Notes under the pieces: generated by a model
Databases searched by the model: none
Seen by the model: the letters and a program-made list of their open reading frames with translations, nothing else
What the model was told of the DNA's origin: nothing
Assembly: GCF_000746255.1 (NCBI RefSeq)
Contig: NZ_JQKW01000001.1
Span: 18,180 to 82,179, forward strand
Length of the DNA stretch: 64,000 nt
Reading direction: 5' to 3'
Source: Thermodesulfobacterium hydrogeniphilum
GTDB lineage: Bacteria; Desulfobacterota; Thermodesulfobacteria; Thermodesulfobacteriales; Thermodesulfobacteriaceae
Shown here: positions 9,001-17,710 of the stretch, piece by piece
Numbering within the stretch: the first letter of the stretch is position 1
Layout: the number at the start of each line of letters is the position of its first letter
Translations under genes and position numbers: made by a program

Positions 9001-9721
9001 TTTCAGCTATCACCAAGGCCTCTTTAAGATTTAAAGTACCTTCATACAAAGCTCTTCCTGTAATAGCTCCCATTAAACCTTTTTTTTCATAAGGTTTTAG
9101 TTTTTTAATATCTTCTATAGTTGAAACTCCTCCTGCTAAAATAATAGAATGAGATGAAACCTCAAGAGCCTTTTTTAAACGTTCCAACTCTATTCCTTTT
9201 TGTGTTCCGTCTCTTTCTATAAGAGTAAGAATAATAGCAAAAAGTTCAAAATTATTTAAGAATTTCAAAAATTCTAAATAATTTATTTCTGAAATTTTTA
9301 GCCATCCTGAAATAGCAATTTTATCACCTTTTACATCTACACTTACTATTATTTTTTGAGGATATTTTTGGGTAATTTTTTCTAACCACTGAGGAGATTC
9401 AATAGCTTTGGTTCCAAGAATTACCTGAGAAATTCCATTTTCTAAATAAATTTTAATATCTTCTTCTGTTCTTATTCCCCCTCCTACTTCAACAGGAATA
9501 TTTACACTTTGAGCTATTTTTAATATTAGATCTTTGTGAATGGTTTTTCCTTCTTTAGCTCCGTCTAAATCTACTATGTGAAGTCTTTTAGCACCTTCTT
9601 TTTCAAAAAAAATAGCGTATTTTAAAGGGTTATCTCCATATATTTTAGTTTGGCTATAATCTCCTTGAAAAAGTCTAACGACTTTATTATTTCTTAAGTC
9701 TATAGCTGGGATAACAAACAT
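8978..9721 (-). CDS. hisA: HisA, ProFAR isomerase of histidine biosynthesis
   Basis: A 247-residue (beta/alpha)8 barrel that isomerises ProFAR to PRFAR in histidine biosynthesis. Diagnostic parts are FVIPAIDLRNNKVVRLFQGDY with the catalytic Asp near residue 8, VEVGGGIRTEEDI (phosphate loop), SVDVKGDKIAISGW with the second catalytic Asp, LAGGVSTIEDI and AITGRALYEGTL. The length is normal. It sits between a lipoprotein gene and an exoribonuclease gene on the same strand with no other his genes in view, so the pathway is dispersed. The last 23 nt overlap the RNase start. Confidence 0.95.
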   Translation of the reverse strand: MFVIPAIDLRNNKVVRLFQGDYSQTKIYGDNPLKYAIFFEKEGAKRLHIVDLDGAKEGKTIHKDLILKIAQSVNIPVEVGGGIRTEEDIKIYLENGISQVILGTKAIESPQWLEKITQKYPQKIIVSVDVKGDKIAISGWLKISEINYLEFLKFLNNFELFAIILTLIERDGTQKGIELERLKKALEVSSHSIILAGGVSTIEDIKKLKPYEKKGLMGAITGRALYEGTLNLKEALVIAENGSNFSE

Positions 9722-9722
9722 T

Positions 9723-10379
9723 TTATTCCTCTTTTAAAGGAAAGGTTTGAAGGACCAAATCCAAGCCATTACTGGCTAATTCTTCTGCAGTAAGCCATTT
9801 AAATTTTTTATAAATTCTGATATCTAAAATATTTTCACTTAAAGGTTGTTGAGTTTTGTCAAAATATCCATTCCATAAAATTTTTCCTGTAAAACCATCA
9901 TAAAGCACCAGAGCAAAAGCTACACTGGCGGGTTCTCTTACAGAAAAAGAACTTCCTTCTCTTTCTTTAAATCTGTAAATTCTTCCATAGAGTACAGCTT
10001 GAGTATCAGTTTTTTTAGCAAGATTTTTTATAATTTCAGGTAAGCTTGAGGTTTCTTCTAAAATTTCAGCCATAAGATTTTCAAATTCATTTTGAGATAA
10101 ATATTTGAACTTATAAACCAAAGAGAACTTTACTAATTTTAAGCGTAATAACCGATTCATTGTTTCTTTGGCATAAGGCTCTATATATCCTGGGATAATA
10201 TTTTTTACTGGGCAAAAGAAAATATTTTCTGTTTTTTCAGGGCAGGTATCAAAAGGTAATACCAAAATAGACTTTATATTTTCAGCCATTTCAGGAGGCA
10301 AATACTGTCTTTTTGGTTGAGAACAGCCGTTTAAGATAAGAATTAAAAAGGATAAAAAAATAGTTCCAAATAAACGCAT
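9723..10379 (-). CDS. Putative outer-membrane or periplasmic lipoprotein
   Basis: A 218-residue protein with a type II signal peptide: hydrophobic LFGTIFLSFLILIL followed by the lipobox LNGC, so Cys near residue 19 is the lipidation site. The mature part contains IKSILVLPFDTCPE, a run of amphipathic segments, then DTQAVLYGRIYRF and ASVAFALVLYDGFTGKILW. The combination of a VLPF strand, a GRIYRF strand and a D-G-KILW strand resembles families of lipoproteins such as LpoB/GNA1162-like proteins. I do not recognise the exact family and assign no function. It lies 1 nt upstream of hisA on the same strand. Confidence 0.72.
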   Translation of the reverse strand: MRLFGTIFLSFLILILNGCSQPKRQYLPPEMAENIKSILVLPFDTCPEKTENIFFCPVKNIIPGYIEPYAKETMNRLLRLKLVKFSLVYKFKYLSQNEFENLMAEILEETSSLPEIIKNLAKKTDTQAVLYGRIYRFKEREGSSFSVREPASVAFALVLYDGFTGKILWNGYFDKTQQPLSENILDIRIYKKFKWLTAEELASNGLDLVLQTFPLKEE

Positions 10380-10413
10380 ATAAAACCTCTATATAAATTT
10401 TTATAATTTTTTA

Positions 10414-11505
10414 TTATATCATACAAATTTTTAAAATAAAATACAAAGCTATACCTAAGAAAAAAGCTATGTATTCTATAACATGAAATTTCAATAGAAA
10501 TATACCAGAATTTTTAGTATCATTTTGTGCAACATAGATTTTATATACGATTAAATTAGCTAAGGATCCAAATAAACTGCCAAATCCTCCCACATTAGTT
10601 CCCCAAAGAAGGGCTTTCCAGTTTGTTGTAAATTTTGCAAATAATAATGCTACTGGTACATTACTCATAATTTGACTGGCAAGGGCAGAAAACAAAAATA
10701 TATGGGTAGAATGAATAATTTCAGAGGATAATAAAAACTTTACATTCTCAGCAAAACCAAAAAAACAGAAAAAAGTAAATAATAAAGCATAATCAATTTT
10801 TAGAGATTTTCTATTAAAAAGTAATGCATAAATGATTATTAAAATATTAGTTGAAACCGGTAAAATATGGAGCACTGTTAATAAAACTATAATAAATAAA
10901 AATATATAAACATATACACTTTTTTTGTTTAAATTTTTTTCAATGTTAAGTTTCTTAGTATAATTATTATCGGTTTTTATAAAAAAAGAAAAAACTATAA
11001 GAAATAAAAGAAAAAATAATGAAAAAGGGGCAATAGCAGTAACAAAAACTACTGGATCTAAATTATAAAACCAATAAATAAAAAGATTCTGTGGATTACC
11101 AAAGGGAGTTAAAGCTGACCCTGCGTTAGCAGCTAAGGTTTCAAAAATAACTATAATATCTTTATGTTTTATTTCAAGTGATAAGGTCAAAGGCACAATT
11201 ACAATTAAAGCAACATCATTGGTGATAAATATTGAAAGGAAAAAAGTAGCTGTTATCAGTTTTAATGGAATAGCTTTTCTTTTTTGAATAATTTGAGAAA
11301 CTTGTGATATAATACCACTAAGTTCAAGACCTTTTATAGTGATAAAAAGTGAAAACAAAATAAATAATATCTGAAATTCACTTAAAGAATAAACCGGTAA
11401 GCGCTTCACATAAATAGAAGTTAGGATCAGACCAATTAAGGATGAGATTAAAAGCCATTCTTTTAAAATAAAACCTATTAAAGTGCTTTCTGTTTCTTTT
11501 TTCAT
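10414..11505 (-). CDS. ArsB/NhaD/SLC13-superfamily anion permease
   Basis: A 363-residue, very hydrophobic protein with about ten to eleven membrane segments. Family landmarks are TNDVALIVIVPLTL (the permease TNDV motif), AANAGSALTPFGNPQNLFIYWFY (the helix-hairpin substrate motif of the IT superfamily), NVPVALLFAKF and TNVGGFGSLFGSLANLIVY. These two halves form the inverted repeat typical of SLC13/ArsB/CitM carriers. It is slightly shorter than ArsB (about 430 residues) but covers both repeats. The substrate (dicarboxylate, sulfate, arsenite or Na+/H+) cannot be fixed from this. No ars genes are near. The gene stands alone, transcribed away from the CBS-acd operon. Confidence 0.8.
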   Translation of the reverse strand: MKKETESTLIGFILKEWLLISSLIGLILTSIYVKRLPVYSLSEFQILFILFSLFITIKGLELSGIISQVSQIIQKRKAIPLKLITATFFLSIFITNDVALIVIVPLTLSLEIKHKDIIVIFETLAANAGSALTPFGNPQNLFIYWFYNLDPVVFVTAIAPFSLFFLLFLIVFSFFIKTDNNYTKKLNIEKNLNKKSVYVYIFLFIIVLLTVLHILPVSTNILIIIYALLFNRKSLKIDYALLFTFFCFFGFAENVKFLLSSEIIHSTHIFLFSALASQIMSNVPVALLFAKFTTNWKALLWGTNVGGFGSLFGSLANLIVYKIYVAQNDTKNSGIFLLKFHVIEYIAFFLGIALYFILKICMI

Positions 11506-11651
11506 AATTTTTTATATCATACATAATTTTTAAAAAAGTGGAGAGTTATAAAATTACAAACGATTAAATTTTTTAGTAGATTTTTAAAAAATATTGTTAA
11601 AATTTTAAATAAAATTTTAACATTGCTTAAAATTTTAAAGTATTTTAATAT

Positions 11652-11680
11652 TTGACAAAATTTTAAATTAAACTTAATAT
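11652..11680 (+). promoter_or_regulatory. Candidate promoter of the CBS-acd operon
   Basis: A perfect TTGACA (11652-11657) is followed by a 17-nt spacer and TAATAT (11675-11680). The start codon follows 39 nt later behind AGGAGG. The first 16 nt, TTGACAAAATTTTAAA, recur identically at the promoter before the small membrane peptide gene (58852). Confidence 0.55.
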
Positions 11681-11718
11681 TTAAATATTAGAACATAAAA
11701 TAATATAGGAGGTATATT

Positions 11719-12624
11719 ATGGGACAATCAAAAAGTTTATTGTATCCTTATTTAAAAGAAGTTAAAACAATACCTCCTAAGTCTCCGATTATAAATGCTT
11801 TAAAATCTATGGTAAATATAGGATTTAGAAGAGTTCCTGTAGTAGATCCAGAGATTCAAAAAATTATGGGTATTATTACAGCTACGGATTTGTTAAATTT
11901 CTTAGGAGGAGGGGAAAAGAGCAAGATAATTTTAGATAAATACGAAGGGAATTACTTTAAAGCCATAAATGAAAAAGTTGAAGAAGTAATGACAAGGAAT
12001 CCTATTTGTATAAACGAAAATGGATATGTAGAAGATGCCATAGAAATTTTAATAAAAAAGAACATAGGAGGTTGTCCTATTGTAGATGATGAAAATAGAG
12101 TAGTAGGTATGTTTACTGAAAGAGATGCTTTAACATTTTTGATTTTACAACGTAAATTAGATGGATATGTGAAAGGATATGCTAATTTTAATTTGATAAC
12201 TATTACACCTAACACTTCTGTAAAGGAGGCTCTTAATGTAATTATTTCTAAAAAAATTAGAAGACTTCCTATAGTTGAAAATAAAACCATTAGAGGAGTT
12301 CTTGTTACTATGGATTTTTTAAAATATTTCAGTAAAAATGTATTTGGGGATTTACAAACTGGAGACATTAATGAAATTTTAAATAAAAGTGTAAGAGAAG
12401 TTTTTATAGATTCACCTTTTGAAATAAAACACAGAAAATTGCTTGTATTTAAAGATGATGATAAAATTTTAGATGTAGTAAAAAAAATGATAGAAACAAA
12501 TAAAGGCTTTGCTCTTGTTACAAGAAATGATTGTTTAGAGGGGATTATTACAGAGAGAGATATAGTTAGATTTATTTATCAAATGATAAAAGGGGAAGAA
12601 GATGTTGTTAAACTTTATTTTTAA
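11719..12624 (+). CDS. Four-CBS-domain protein coupled to acyl-CoA synthetase
   Basis: A 301-residue cytosolic protein built of two Bateman modules. CBS motifs are recognisable by the VPVVDPE/IMGIITATDLLNFL, CPIVDDENRVVGMFTERDALTFL, LPIVENKTIRGVLVTMDFLKYF and GIITERDIVRFIY blocks. No catalytic domain is attached. It has an excellent ribosome site (AGGAGG) and overlaps the ADP-forming acyl-CoA synthetase gene by 23 nt, so the two are co-expressed and probably translationally coupled. CBS modules usually bind AMP/ADP/ATP; sensing the energy state for an ATP-generating synthetase is a reasonable inference. Confidence 0.86.
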   Translation: MGQSKSLLYPYLKEVKTIPPKSPIINALKSMVNIGFRRVPVVDPEIQKIMGIITATDLLNFLGGGEKSKIILDKYEGNYFKAINEKVEEVMTRNPICINENGYVEDAIEILIKKNIGGCPIVDDENRVVGMFTERDALTFLILQRKLDGYVKGYANFNLITITPNTSVKEALNVIISKKIRRLPIVENKTIRGVLVTMDFLKYFSKNVFGDLQTGDINEILNKSVREVFIDSPFEIKHRKLLVFKDDDKILDVVKKMIETNKGFALVTRNDCLEGIITERDIVRFIYQMIKGEEDVVKLYF

Positions 12625-14698
12625 TCCTGAAACTATTGCTGTTATTGGGGCTTCTGAAGATGAAAAGAAAATAGGACATGTTGTTTTAAAAAATTTAGTT
12701 CAGCAGGGATACAAAGGCAAAGTTTATCCTGTTAACCCTAAGAGAAAAGAAATTTTAAATATAAAGTGCTATCCTTCGGTTTTGGAAATACCAGAGAAAA
12801 TAGATTTAGCTATTATTGTGGTTCCTGCAAAAGCAGTTCCTTTTGTGATGAAAGACTGTGCTCAAGCAGGTGTAAAAGGTGTAGTGGTTATCACAGCAGG
12901 ATTTAAAGAAATAGGAGAAGAAGGGGCAAAATTAGAAAAGGAAATAACAGAAATTGCAAGAAAAGCAGGAATAAAAATGGTAGGTCCTAATTGTTTAGGA
13001 GTTATCAATACTTTAATTAATATGAATGCTACATTTGCACCAGATTTGCCTCCTAAAGGAAAAATTTCTCTTTTTTCTCAATCAGGAGCTTTAGGTGTAG
13101 CTTTAATAGATTGGGCTATAGAAAATAAGTTTGGATTTGGAAAATTTATAAGTCTTGGGAATAAAGCAGATTTAAATGAATGTGATTTTTTAGAATATTT
13201 TGGAAATGATCCTGATACAGATATTATTTTAGGATATATTGAAGATGTTAAAAACGGGAAAAGATTTTTAGAAGTAGCCCAAAGAGTTGCTAAGATAAAA
13301 CCAGTTATAATTATAAAATCAGGAGCTACAGAAGCAGGTGCCAGAGCAGCTTCTTCTCACACAGGAGCTTTAGCAGGTTCTGATAGAGCTTTTACAGAGG
13401 CTTTTAAAAAAGCTGGAATCATAAGAGTAAATGGAATTCAAGAACTTTTTGATATAGCAGAAATTTTTAAAGTGAAAAAATTCCCTAAGGGTAGAAGACT
13501 TTTGGTAATTACAAATGCAGGGGGTCCTGGGATTATAGCAGCAGATACTGCTGATAAATTAGGAATTAAACTTGATCCTATGAGTAGAGAGTCCATAGAG
13601 ACTCTTATAGATAAACTTCCTCCTACAGCTTCTTTATATAATCCTATTGATGTAATAGGTGATGCAACTTCGGAAAGGTATAAAGTGGTTTTAGAACAAG
13701 CTATTAAAGATCCCGTAGTAGAAGGAGTATGTGTTATTTTAACACCTCAAGCAGTTACAGATGTAGAAAATATAGCTAAAGAAATTGCAGATAAAAGCCA
13801 AAAAACAGACAAACCTATTTTTGCCTGTTTTATCGGAGGTAGAAAAGTAAAAGAAGGAATTTCACTCTTAAAAAAAGTGGAAATTCCCTGTTATCAAGAT
13901 CCATCTACAGCTATAAGCGCTTATAGAAAGCTTGTAGATTTTATAGAATTCAAAAATAAAAAAGAATTAGAGTATATTAAGATAGATATTCCAGAAGAAA
14001 ATAAACAAAAAGTGAGTCTTATTTTAGAAGCTCTTCAAGATGCAGGTGTTACAGCAGTAGGGGATGAAAATGCTACCAAAATATTGTCTTTATATGGATT
14101 TAAATTTCCTAAAAGGTCTCTTGCCAGAACTCCAGAGGAGGCTGTAAAATTAGCAGAAGAGATAGGTTATCCTGTTGTTATGAAAATCTCTTCACCTCAA
14201 ATTCTTCATAAAACAGATGTGGGAGGGGTTAAACTTAATTTAAGAAATGCAGATGAAGTATATAATGCTTTTATAGATATCACTCTTAATGTTAAAAGAT
14301 TTATGCCTAATGCTTATATAAAAGGAGTAATGGTTTGTGAAATGATTACAGAGGGTAAAGAGGTAATTCTTGGTGTTACTTATGATAAAACTTTTGGACA
14401 TATGATTATGTTTGGTTTAGGAGGAATTTATGTAGAAGTTTTGAAGGACGTTTCCTTTAGAATAGTTCCTGTGGCTAAACAAGAAGCCTATGAAATGATA
14501 GAAGAAATAAAAGGTAAAAAGCTTTTAGAAGGGGTAAGAGGAGAAAAGCCCTGTGATAAAGAGGATATTGTGGATAAAATTTTAAGGTTATCTCAGTTAG
14601 TTATGGACTTTCCTTTAATAAAAGAGATAGATATAAATCCTTATGTAGTAAAATATAAAGGTGGAATAGCTTTAGATGCAAGAATAATAATAAGTTAA
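12602..14698 (+). CDS. acd: ADP-forming acyl-CoA (acetyl-CoA) synthetase, fused alpha-beta
   Basis: A 698-residue enzyme interconverting acyl-CoA + ADP + Pi and acid + CoA + ATP. The alpha part has the CoA-binding fold (NPETIAVIGASEDEKKIGHVV), FSQSGALGVALIDW and the active-site His region SSHTGALAGSDRAF, the phospho-His used by NDP-forming synthetases. The beta part, from about residue 480, is an ATP-grasp domain (YPVVMKISSPQILHKTDVGGV, GMIMFGLGGIYVE-like, DINPYVVKY). This arrangement, all domains in one chain, is common in thermophiles. It follows the CBS protein with a 23-nt overlap and precedes a BioD/DRTGG-domain protein. Substrate preference (acetate versus branched or aryl acids) is open. 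Confidence 0.92.
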   Translation: MLLNFIFNPETIAVIGASEDEKKIGHVVLKNLVQQGYKGKVYPVNPKRKEILNIKCYPSVLEIPEKIDLAIIVVPAKAVPFVMKDCAQAGVKGVVVITAGFKEIGEEGAKLEKEITEIARKAGIKMVGPNCLGVINTLINMNATFAPDLPPKGKISLFSQSGALGVALIDWAIENKFGFGKFISLGNKADLNECDFLEYFGNDPDTDIILGYIEDVKNGKRFLEVAQRVAKIKPVIIIKSGATEAGARAASSHTGALAGSDRAFTEAFKKAGIIRVNGIQELFDIAEIFKVKKFPKGRRLLVITNAGGPGIIAADTADKLGIKLDPMSRESIETLIDKLPPTASLYNPIDVIGDATSERYKVVLEQAIKDPVVEGVCVILTPQAVTDVENIAKEIADKSQKTDKPIFACFIGGRKVKEGISLLKKVEIPCYQDPSTAISAYRKLVDFIEFKNKKELEYIKIDIPEENKQKVSLILEALQDAGVTAVGDENATKILSLYGFKFPKRSLARTPEEAVKLAEEIGYPVVMKISSPQILHKTDVGGVKLNLRNADEVYNAFIDITLNVKRFMPNAYIKGVMVCEMITEGKEVILGVTYDKTFGHMIMFGLGGIYVEVLKDVSFRIVPVAKQEAYEMIEEIKGKKLLEGVRGEKPCDKEDIVDKILRLSQLVMDFPLIKEIDINPYVVKYKGGIALDARIIIS

Positions 14699-14721
14699 AA
14701 ATAATTAGGGGGGATTTTAAC

Positions 14722-15774
14722 ATGAAACCCATTTTTTTAATTTCAAATAGACCTTTTACTGGAAAAAATTCCTTAGCTTTAGCTCTTGCTTTAATTTTAA
14801 AAGAAAAAAAATACAAAGTGGGATATATGAAAATTTTTGGAAAAGTTCCAATAAAACAAGAGAATAAAATAGTTGATGAAGAAGCTTTTTTTATTCATAA
14901 AATGTTGGAATTAAAAGACCCTGTGGAATGGAGTTCTCCTTTTGTGTTTACTTATGAAATTCAATATAAACTTTTTGAAGAAGATGGATTTAATTTAGAA
15001 AATCAAATTTTAGAAGTGGTAAATAAGCAAAAGGATAAAGATTTTCTTTTTATGGTAGGAGGAGACAATATTTTTGAAGGATATAGTTTAGGAATTGATA
15101 GTTTTAGATTGGTAAATAAATTAAATGCCAAAGCTTTGGTAATCCAAAATTGGGAAGGGGAAACTTCCATAGATGATATTTTAGGTATAAGAGATATGTT
15201 AAAAAATAATTTTATAGGAGCTGTATTTAATAAAATACCTCCAGAACAATATATTTATATTCAGGAAACCATAATACCTTTTTTAAACTCACAGGGTATA
15301 GATGTTTTTGGTGCCTTTAAAAGAGATAAATTATTGGAAGCGATAACAGTAAGAGACCTGTTAGAGGTAGTAAATGGAGGTATTGTGTGTTGTGAAGACA
15401 AGCTGGATGAACTTATAGAAAATATTAGTATAGGTGCTATGGATCCTGACAATGCATTTAAATATTTTCTAAGAACACCAAATAAAGTTGTAATTACAGG
15501 TGTGTATCGTACAGATATTCAGGTATTAGCTTTAGAAACCTCTATTAAATGTTTGCTTCTTACAGGTGGTTTACATCCTAATGAAATAGTGATAAACTTA
15601 GCTAAAACTAAAGGTGTACCTATAATTGTTACTACTTTGGATACCTTTACAACAGTGGATAGAATACAAAAAATTTTTGGTAAAACTATGTTAAAAGAAA
15701 AAGGTAAAGTTTTAAGAACAAAAGAAATGGTTGCTAAAGGATTTGCTTTGGAAAAATTTCTTAAAAAATTATAG
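14722..15774 (+). CDS. BioD-like / DRTGG-domain protein (Pta N-terminal-like)
   Basis: A 350-residue protein with two parts. The N-terminal half has a dethiobiotin-synthetase-like P-loop fold (FLISNRPFTGKNSLALALA). The C-terminal half contains a DRTGG domain (ITGVYRTDIQVLALE, then CLLLTGGLHPNEIV). This is the same pair of domains that precedes the catalytic part of long phosphotransacetylases, but the PTA catalytic domain is absent, so it is not itself a phosphotransacetylase. The Walker-type loop is FTGKNS rather than GxxxxGKT/S, so nucleotide binding is uncertain. It starts 24 nt after acd behind a G-rich ribosome site and is probably a regulator of acyl-CoA/acetyl-phosphate metabolism (inference). 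Confidence 0.82.
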   Translation: MKPIFLISNRPFTGKNSLALALALILKEKKYKVGYMKIFGKVPIKQENKIVDEEAFFIHKMLELKDPVEWSSPFVFTYEIQYKLFEEDGFNLENQILEVVNKQKDKDFLFMVGGDNIFEGYSLGIDSFRLVNKLNAKALVIQNWEGETSIDDILGIRDMLKNNFIGAVFNKIPPEQYIYIQETIIPFLNSQGIDVFGAFKRDKLLEAITVRDLLEVVNGGIVCCEDKLDELIENISIGAMDPDNAFKYFLRTPNKVVITGVYRTDIQVLALETSIKCLLLTGGLHPNEIVINLAKTKGVPIIVTTLDTFTTVDRIQKIFGKTMLKEKGKVLRTKEMVAKGFALEKFLKKL

Positions 15775-15784
15775 AAATAATAAT

Positions 15785-17098
15785 ATGGAAGGAAAGATTA
15801 TATCAGCTAAATGGATAATTCCTTCTGCAGAGGATAAGCCTTTAGAAAATTCCTGTTTGGTGATAGAGAAAGATAAAATTATAGATTTGGGATCTAAAGA
15901 AAAAATTGTTTCTAAATATCCTAATTTTCAAATAGAATCTTTTGAGAAAGGTCTTATTTTTCCTGGATTGGTTAATGCTCATACTCATGTTCCTATGACC
16001 ATTTTAAGAGGTCTTGCCGAGGATCTTGCTTTGATGACATGGCTTACTCAATATATTTTTCCTGTAGAAGCTAAACTCAAAAGAGAATGGGTTTACTGGG
16101 GAACTAAACTATCTCTTATAGAAATGATCAAATCTGGAATAACTTTATTTTGCGATATGTATATTTTTGAACCTGAGGTAATAAGGGCTACAGAAGAATC
16201 AGGGTTAAAGGCACTTTTAGGAGAGGGGCTTTTTGACTTTCCTTCTCCTGGATATGGACCTTTAGAAAAAGGTTTGGGTCTTACAGAGGATTTATTAAAA
16301 AACTTTCAAAATCATCCCAGCATTAAAATTGCTGTATCTCCTCATACTCTTTATACCTGTTCTCCTGAAACTATAAAAAAGTGTTTAAAAATAGCAGAAA
16401 AATATAGTGCTAAATTTCATATTCATTTATCAGAAAATAAAGAAGAAGTGGTAGAAGTCCAGAAGAAATATGGTAAAAGACCTGTAAAATTACTTTACGA
16501 ATTAGGGGCTTTTTCAGAAAATCTTATAGCTGCTCATTGTGTTAAACTAACCCCCGAAGAAATAGAATTGTTAGCTGAAAATAAGGTTAATATAGCTCAT
16601 TGTCCAGAAAGTAATTTGAAATTAGGTTCTGGAATTGCACCTGTGCCTGAGTTATTACAATATAAAGTAAATATAGCTTTGGGAACAGATGGACCAGCCA
16701 GTAATAATGATTTAGATATATTTTCAGAAATGAAAACTGCTTGCCTGATCCAGAAAGGTTTAAGAGAGAATCCAACCATAATTACAGCTAAGGATGTATT
16801 TAAAATGGCTACTGAATGGGGAGCTAAAGCTCTTGGTTTTGAAAATTCAGGTAAACTTTTACCAGGGTATAAAGCGGATTTAGCTGTTTTAGACCTAAAC
16901 AATCATTCTTTACAGCCTGATTATAACCCTTTAGCACTTTTGGTTTATAGTGCTAAAGGAGGTTATGTTTCTGATCTTATGGTAAATGGTAATTGGATAA
17001 TGAAAAATTATCAAATTTTAACCTTAAATGAAGAAGAAACAAAAGTAAAAATAGAAGAGATTAAAAAAGAAGTTTTATCCATTATTTCTAATCTTTAA
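15785..17098 (+). CDS. mtaD: 5-methylthioadenosine/S-adenosylhomocysteine deaminase
   Basis: A 437-residue amidohydrolase that deaminates S-adenosylhomocysteine or methylthioadenosine in the methyl cycle. Metal ligands are visible as NAHTHVPMT (residues about 61-69), HIHLSENKEEV, AAHCVKLTPEE and GTDGPASNNDLDIF; the last is typical of the MtaD/SsnA group. The start was placed at ATG 15785 because an 18-residue upstream extension from 15731 would be non-conserved and would overlap the previous gene by 44 nt. The reading MEGKIISAKWI fits the family N-terminus. Shine-Dalgarno is weak. Other deaminases in the family act on guanine or chlorinated triazines, so the exact substrate is inferred. Confidence 0.88.
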   Translation: MEGKIISAKWIIPSAEDKPLENSCLVIEKDKIIDLGSKEKIVSKYPNFQIESFEKGLIFPGLVNAHTHVPMTILRGLAEDLALMTWLTQYIFPVEAKLKREWVYWGTKLSLIEMIKSGITLFCDMYIFEPEVIRATEESGLKALLGEGLFDFPSPGYGPLEKGLGLTEDLLKNFQNHPSIKIAVSPHTLYTCSPETIKKCLKIAEKYSAKFHIHLSENKEEVVEVQKKYGKRPVKLLYELGAFSENLIAAHCVKLTPEEIELLAENKVNIAHCPESNLKLGSGIAPVPELLQYKVNIALGTDGPASNNDLDIFSEMKTACLIQKGLRENPTIITAKDVFKMATEWGAKALGFENSGKLLPGYKADLAVLDLNNHSLQPDYNPLALLVYSAKGGYVSDLMVNGNWIMKNYQILTLNEEETKVKIEEIKKEVLSIISNL

Positions 17099-17254
17099 AA
17101 ATTGGTTTTAAAAAATTCCATAACTTTCTAATAAATTATTCCATTATTTCCGAACAAGTGAAAATTATAACAAAAATATTGAAATTTGAGAAAAATGAGA
17201 AAGATTAGTATTATAGGTTATGTTGGTTATTTTAACAAAAAGGAGGAGGTTGAA

Positions 17255-17653
17255 ATGATAGAGATTGAGAAAATTAGAGTAAAAGATGTAATGAACACCC
17301 CTGTAGTAACCATTTCAGGGAATGCTACTGTTAAAGAAGCAGCAGAAAAAATGGTTAAAACTGGTTACAGAGGTCTTGTAGTAGAAAGAGTTGATGAAGA
17401 GGATGCTTTTGGAATTATTACTTTGGCAGATATTGTTTATAAAGTTATAGCAAAAGGCTTACCTTTAGAAAAAGTAAAGGTATTAGAAGTAATGACCAAA
17501 CCATGCATCACAGTCCCAGATTATTATGATATTAAGTATGCTGCCAAACTTATGGCTATGGCTAATATTGTAAGACTTCCTGTTATGTCTGGCAATGAAT
17601 TAGTAGGTATCGTTACTCTTAGAGATCTTATTAAACCTTTTATAGGAAAATGA
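17255..17653 (+). CDS. Two-CBS-domain protein upstream of acetyl-CoA synthetase
   Basis: A 132-residue Bateman module: KDVMNTPVVTISGNATVKEA to FGIITLADIVYKV, then VMTKPCITVPDYYD to LVGIVTLRDLIKPF. The start is taken at ATG 17255 because AGGAGGAGGT lies directly before it; an upstream ATG at 17186 would put this ribosome site inside the gene. It is a paralogue of the CBS protein at 1726-2127. It lies 57 nt upstream of acs on the same strand and may sense adenylates for acetate activation, which is inference from position. Confidence 0.86.
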   Translation: MIEIEKIRVKDVMNTPVVTISGNATVKEAAEKMVKTGYRGLVVERVDEEDAFGIITLADIVYKVIAKGLPLEKVKVLEVMTKPCITVPDYYDIKYAAKLMAMANIVRLPVMSGNELVGIVTLRDLIKPFIGK

Positions 17654-17665
17654 TTGGAATTAAAA

Positions 17666-17685
17666 AAAATAAAATAAAATAAAAT
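17666..17685 (+). repeat. AAAAT pentanucleotide tandem repeat
   Basis: Four perfect AAAAT units lie in the 57-nt spacer between the CBS gene and acs, followed by a run of A and the AGGAGGT ribosome site. Length changes here would alter only spacing, not a frame. Confidence 0.7.
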
Positions 17686-17710
17686 AAAAAATTTAGACAG
17701 GAGGTGAAAA

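Noticed and set aside
17666..17690. AAAAT repeat as a phase-variation switch
   Set aside because: It is outside genes and not between -35 and -10 of any promoter I can see; probably simple-sequence drift.
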